NCBI GenBank assembly: GCA_964495885.1
Contig: CAZBWO010000012.1
Location: 1-64,000, forward strand
Length of the DNA: 64,000 nucleotides
Direction: 5' to 3'
Origin: PALG01 sp964495885
GTDB lineage: Bacteria > Bacteroidota > Bacteroidia > Flavobacteriales > Flavobacteriaceae
Shown piece after piece: positions 60,559 to 64,000 of this stretch; position 1 is the first letter of the stretch; every line of letters begins with the position of its first letter. The notes beneath the pieces were generated by a model that saw nothing but the letters and a program-made list of their open reading frames with translations, did no database searches and had not been told where the DNA came from. The position numbers and the translations under genes were made by a program.

Positions 60559-62714
60559 ACTTTCTCTAATTCCTCCAAACTAACATCTGCTGTGAAGATT
60601 CCATAATTCACAATGGCTTTTTTCTTTTCAATGGAATCAATAGTCCCAATGGCCCTTCCATCAATCATACGTACCCTATCTCCAATTTTCAGCGCCACTT
60701 TTGGTTTTGGATCTGGTTTTTTGGCCGCTTCTTCTTTTTCTTTTTTCTTTCGCTTCCGAATACCTTCCACTTTTCGTTCAACCTCTTTGATAACTTTTTG
60801 CTCTTTGGCTTTTTCGGCTTTTTTCTTTTTTGGAGCCACTTTTTTTCGCTTCAAATTTTCTTGAAGTACCATCTTCATTAATTCATCAATTAGTTGCCGT
60901 TTCCGTTTGTTATTGAAAAAATCTTCAGCTAGGCTATCAAGTTTTTTTCCAAGGGAAATCCACTTTTGATTGGCATCATATAATTCTTGATAGCTTTCCA
61001 ATTTCTGCTGAATACGGGCATTTGTTTCCTCCAATTGTTTGGCTTCCTCCCGCGCTTTTACTTCTTCGGTTTTTAAGGATTCAGATGTTTTCCGAAGTTG
61101 TGATCGCTGCTTTTGCAAATTGGCTATCGTTTTATCAAAACGAACCTTACCTCGTTCAATTTTCTTTTTGGCCTTATTGATTAAACTGTAGGGGATTCCG
61201 TTTTTCTGTGCCACTTCAAACGTAAAGGAACTTCCAGCTTCCCCCAACTGAAGGTGATAGAGTGGTTCCAGGCTTTTACTGTCAAATTGCATATTGGCAT
61301 TGGAAGCATGAGGGAGTTCGTTGGCCAAGAGTTTAAGATTGGAATAGTGGGTAGTAATGATTCCAAAAGCACCCTTTTCATAAAAAACTTCCAAGAATGT
61401 TTCAGCAAGGGCTCCCCCTAATTCAGGATCACTACCTGTCCCAAACTCATCTATCAAAAACAGTGTTTGGTCATTGCAATTTCTAAGAAAATAACGCATT
61501 TGCTTCAACCTATAACTATAGGTACTCAAATGGTTTTCTATGGATTGGTTATCGCCAATATCGCTTAGGACTTTTTCAAAGAGGCACATTTCACTTTGAG
61601 GATCAACCGGTATTAAGAGGCCACTTTGAAGCATCACCTGTAACAAGCCAACAGTTTTTAACGTGATACTTTTTCCACCGGCATTGGGACCGGATATCAC
61701 AATAATGCGATGCCCTTCATGAAGTTGGATGGACTGCGGATAGGTCTTTTCTTTTTTCTTTAGATTGGAAACCCAAAGTAATGGATGATATGCATCCTTT
61801 AAATTCATCTTTTTATCTTCAACCAACATTGGAAGTACGCCATTAATTTTAGCAGCGTATTTTGCTTTCGCAAACCAAACATCCATCTGAACCAAAAAAT
61901 CCTGATAGGTTTGTAGCAATGAGTGATACGGGCGTATATATTGAGTTAATTCCTTTAATATTCGCTTTATTTCTTCCTGTTCCTCATAGGTTAAATTGGA
62001 TAGTTCCGTATGATAGGTCATCGTTTCTTGGGGTTCCATATAGACGATGCTACCCGTTTTGGACTGGCCCAGCACTGTTCCTTTTACTTTTTTTCGGTGC
62101 ATTGCCTTCACAGCCAACACCCGCCTATTTTCTACCACAGACTCACGTATATCATCAAGATACTCTGCTTGAGCATATTGGCTCAAGGCCCTTGCAAAAG
62201 AAGCATTCACTTGCGATTTAACATGAATCAACTCTTTTCTAATCTGCTGAAGGGCAGGGGAGGCATCATCTTTTATGAATCCATACTTATCTATGACTTT
62301 CTGAATGGCTTCGGAAAGGAGGGAAGTATAGGTTATGCGTTGCGCAAATGCTTGAATCTGCACGTAGAAAAGTTCGTACTTTTTGAAAAACCGAAGGATC
62401 TCTTTGGTGGTTTCCGTAACGGTTAAAATCCTTCGGAAACCACTTACTTCAATGCTGCTGTTTTCAATCTCCAACAGTTGAAGCTCTTTGGAAATTTCTT
62501 CAAATCCGTGGTTAGGGATAGGATTATCTGCTCCAAAGGAAGCTTTGAACTCTTTCACCCGCTGCAATTCTGGAAGCACAGATTCCTTTTTGGAAAAAGG
62601 CTTTATTGCCCCTATCATTTGCTTCCCCAAAGGCGTTATGCAAAAAGCGGCAGTTTGATCCAGTACTTTTTCAAACTCGAGGTCCTTAAGTGTATTTTGG
62701 TGAATATTAATCAT
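60555..62714 (-). CDS. mutS2: MutS2 without an Smr domain
   Basis: This 719-residue protein begins MINIHQNTLKDLEF at the ATG at 62714; the upstream ATG at 62762 adds 16 residues and overlaps the predicted promoter. The clamp/lever region leads to the ATPase with Walker A GPNAGGKS (342-349) and Walker B LFLIDEFGTGSDP (418-430). A Lys/Glu-rich coiled coil and a KOW-like domain (GDRVRMIDGRAIGTID) follow. The usual C-terminal Smr nuclease domain is absent: the protein ends shortly after the KOW-like part. MutS2 binds branched DNA and stalled ribosomes; the Smr function may come from the stand-alone protein at 9790. Confidence 0.92.
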   Translation of the reverse strand: MINIHQNTLKDLEFEKVLDQTAAFCITPLGKQMIGAIKPFSKKESVLPELQRVKEFKASFGADNPIPNHGFEEISKELQLLEIENSSIEVSGFRRILTVTETTKEILRFFKKYELFYVQIQAFAQRITYTSLLSEAIQKVIDKYGFIKDDASPALQQIRKELIHVKSQVNASFARALSQYAQAEYLDDIRESVVENRRVLAVKAMHRKKVKGTVLGQSKTGSIVYMEPQETMTYHTELSNLTYEEQEEIKRILKELTQYIRPYHSLLQTYQDFLVQMDVWFAKAKYAAKINGVLPMLVEDKKMNLKDAYHPLLWVSNLKKKEKTYPQSIQLHEGHRIIVISGPNAGGKSITLKTVGLLQVMLQSGLLIPVDPQSEMCLFEKVLSDIGDNQSIENHLSTYSYRLKQMRYFLRNCNDQTLFLIDEFGTGSDPELGGALAETFLEVFYEKGAFGIITTHYSNLKLLANELPHASNANMQFDSKSLEPLYHLQLGEAGSSFTFEVAQKNGIPYSLINKAKKKIERGKVRFDKTIANLQKQRSQLRKTSESLKTEEVKAREEAKQLEETNARIQQKLESYQELYDANQKWISLGKKLDSLAEDFFNNKRKRQLIDELMKMVLQENLKRKKVAPKKKKAEKAKEQKVIKEVERKVEGIRKRKKKEKEEAAKKPDPKPKVALKIGDRVRMIDGRAIGTIDSIEKKKAIVNYGIFTADVSLEELEKV

Positions 62715-62761
62715 TGTATTTTCACCTGTATTCCGATGGATTTTTGTTATTTTAAAAGCCA

Positions 62762-62769
62762 CAAAGTTA
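62762..62769 (-). promoter_or_regulatory. -7 element upstream of mutS2
   Basis: The minus strand reads TAACTTTG (plus-strand CAAAGTTA at 62762-62769), an exact TAnnTTTG match about 48 nt before the ATG at 62714. No matching TTG was found at the usual distance, so only the -7 part is supported. It also sits just before the divergent ung start. Confidence 0.4.
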
Positions 62770-62775
62770 CAAATT

Positions 62776-63441
62776 ATGACGGTAAGTATTGAGCCATCTT
62801 GGCAAAGGGAACTTCAGGAGGAATTTGAGAAGCCTTACTTTCATCAATTGGTACAATTTATAAAGTCTGAATATCAAAACAATAAATGTTTCCCACCTGG
62901 AAAACAAATTTTTTCTGCTTTTCAACATACTCCTTTTGATCAAGTGAAAACGGTAATTATTGGGCAAGATCCGTATCACGGACCAGGCCAGGCACACGGA
63001 CTTTGCTTTTCGGTGCCTAATGGAATTCCACAACCACCATCACTTATTAATATTTTCAAGGAAATTTCAGAGGATCTAGGAACAGCACCTCCAGTAAGTG
63101 GAAATCTGGAACGATGGGCAGATCAGGGGGTACTGCTTTTAAATGCCACGCTTACAGTTAGGGCACACCAAGCGGGAAGTCATCAAAACAAAGGATGGGA
63201 GACCTTTACAGATGCAGTTATTTCAAAACTCTCGGAAAAACGGGAAGGGTTAGTTTTTTTACTTTGGGGTGGATACGCCAAAAAGAAAGGTGCCAAAATA
63301 AATCGCTCAAAACATTTGGTGTTAACTAGCGGTCATCCATCACCACTTAGTGCCAATAGAGGGTATTGGTTTGGAAATAAACATTTCAGTAGGGTAAACA
63401 CCTATCTAGAGGGAATGGGCAAAACGCCTATACAGTGGTAG
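62776..63441 (+). CDS. ung: Uracil-DNA glycosylase
   Basis: This 221-residue enzyme (UDG family 1) removes uracil from DNA. It has GQDPYHGPGQAH with catalytic D65, the LLN strand (121-123), and HPSPLSANRG with catalytic H187. Length and motifs are complete. It is divergent from mutS2 across a short shared promoter region. Confidence 0.95.
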   Translation: MTVSIEPSWQRELQEEFEKPYFHQLVQFIKSEYQNNKCFPPGKQIFSAFQHTPFDQVKTVIIGQDPYHGPGQAHGLCFSVPNGIPQPPSLINIFKEISEDLGTAPPVSGNLERWADQGVLLLNATLTVRAHQAGSHQNKGWETFTDAVISKLSEKREGLVFLLWGGYAKKKGAKINRSKHLVLTSGHPSPLSANRGYWFGNKHFSRVNTYLEGMGKTPIQW

Positions 63442-63446
63442 GGTGG

Positions 63447-63554
63447 TTATTCTTCTTCGGGAACTTCTTGTTCAGCCGTGTCATTACAACTAAACTGCAA
63501 GAGCAGGTAATTTGTAACCAATAATGCCCCCAAAACAATTAAAAAAGTTACCAT
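63447..63554 (-). CDS. Possible 35-residue small membrane protein
   Basis: A short frame encodes MVTFLIVLGALLVTNYLLLQ, then FSCNDTAEQEVPEEE: a single hydrophobic helix with an acidic tail. It ends 5 nt after the convergent ung stop. It has no clear ribosome-binding site, but many genes here lack one. The composition is membrane-like, which supports a real gene; chance cannot be excluded. Confidence 0.4.
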   Translation of the reverse strand: MVTFLIVLGALLVTNYLLLQFSCNDTAEQEVPEEE

Positions 63555-63610
63555 AATATTCGTATTAACATTACTTAGATGAAAGGGGTGATGTTCGGTT
63601 GCGTAGTTTC

Positions 63611-64000
63611 TTAAAAAAAATGTAAAATTTCTTTGGAAGCCTTTTTCTCATCAATAAGTTCTAACTGCATCAATTTTTCCTGTACAAGCTCTAATTCAGT
63701 AATAGAGAGATTTTCCTGACTCCAATTGGTCAATGATAACCATTCTTGCACATCTTCCAGTTTTTGATCATAACGATGGGCAATCATTTGGTCTATAGAC
63801 GGAATTTGTTTGAATTCTTTTGTAGTGGAATTAATAATCTCCAGAATATTTTTAATTGCTTCTGGTTCGTTTTCTAAGAATTCTTCCCTAGCAGCTATTA
63901 CGAAACAGGGCCATGGGGTAGGACATTCCCCTATTAAACGAAACGGACCTTGATCTACATAGGGCTTGGTCGTAAATTTTTCCCACATAAAATAATCAGC
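63611..64000 (-). CDS. Substrate-binding domain protein (partial, C-terminal part)
   Basis: The open frame runs through the window edge: upstream of the apparent ATG at 63988 the frame continues with Ala-Asp-Tyr-Phe codons, so the gene starts beyond 64000. The visible C-terminal part (about 130 residues; GPFRLIGECPTPWPCFVIAA, then NEPEAIKNILEIIN) resembles periplasmic substrate-binding proteins of the SsuA/NMT1 or PhnD type. Ligand and N-terminus are not visible. Confidence 0.65.
   Translation of the reverse strand, partial: ADYFMWEKFTTKPYVDQGPFRLIGECPTPWPCFVIAAREEFLENEPEAIKNILEIINSTTKEFKQIPSIDQMIAHRYDQKLEDVQEWLSLTNWSQENLSITELELVQEKLMQLELIDEKKASKEILHFF

Noticed and set aside
1..64000. CRISPR array, IS element, prophage or integron
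   Set aside because: No repeat-spacer pattern, transposase, phage or cassette genes were seen; XerD is a housekeeping type.

Overview
The window reads as a chromosomal segment of a marine-type member of the Flavobacteriaceae (Bacteroidota); the genus cannot be told from sequence alone. The evidence is: AT-rich genes with few Shine-Dalgarno sites; Bacteroidota-type promoters (TTG, about 17-23 nt, TAnnTTTG); several large secreted proteins with type IX secretion (T9SS) C-terminal sorting domains; a TonB-dependent receptor with a carboxypeptidase-like N-terminal domain; MutS2 without an Smr domain; and many small gene families typical of flavobacteria (DUF6048/DUF6452, CCC-motif protein, DUF2752, DUF1704). 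No phage, insertion sequence, tRNA or CRISPR array was seen.

Layout. 1-390 is the end of an rRNA operon (23S 3' end, 5S, terminator). 426-9623 holds a haemolysin III-like protein, a ZIP transporter, a THUMP RNA methyltransferase, rlmD with two downstream DUF genes, rocD, and small membrane proteins next to a T9SS cargo protein. 9790-16640 holds a stand-alone Smr protein, a calcium-repeat lipoprotein, a cysteine desulfurase, a TonB receptor and an M23 peptidase. 16729-19205 is a cell-division/RNA block: promoter, coiled-coil gene, zapA, a probable 6S RNA, rny. 19204-26450 carries an aldo/keto reductase, xerD, two small outer-membrane barrels, and an operon of a double-OmpA protein, a membrane HHH protein and a sodium symporter. 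26468-41112 is mixed metabolism and envelope genes (DUF2461, aldehyde dehydrogenase, a 1029-residue BNR-repeat protein, thioesterase, MscS channel, D-Ala-D-Ala dipeptidase, SDR, OmpA lipoprotein, orphan ExbD). 41258-47870 carries two T9SS cargo proteins, the second a 1619-residue subtilase. 48002-54834 holds an SGNH hydrolase, a redoxin plus cytochrome c/copper-monooxygenase pair, an LpxH-like phosphoesterase, aroC, a dicarboxylate/amino acid symporter and a second MscS channel. 54961-57043 is a tandem of secreted proteins sharing an N-terminal module. 57107-60147 is a tight three-gene operon: ATP-grasp ligase, N-formylglutamate amidohydrolase-like enzyme, DUF1704/QEGLA metallopeptidase. 60148-64000 ends with a DCC thiol oxidoreductase, mutS2, ung, a possible 35-residue small gene and a substrate-binding protein cut by the window edge.

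The best candidate for an undescribed system is the 57107-60147 operon. It pairs an ATP-grasp amino acid/peptide ligase fold with a metallopeptidase family whose eukaryotic members remove the C-terminal tyrosine of tubulin, with an amidohydrolase between them. This could be a bacterial system that adds and removes an amino acid, or makes and trims a small peptide. Other points are the probable 6S RNA between zapA and rny, the redoxin/copper-monooxygenase pair, MutS2 lacking Smr, a double-OmpA operon, a symmetric divergent promoter at 26919-26967, and convergent genes whose stop codons overlap or abut. Annotated genes are closely packed and no gene-free stretch exceeds about 300 bases.
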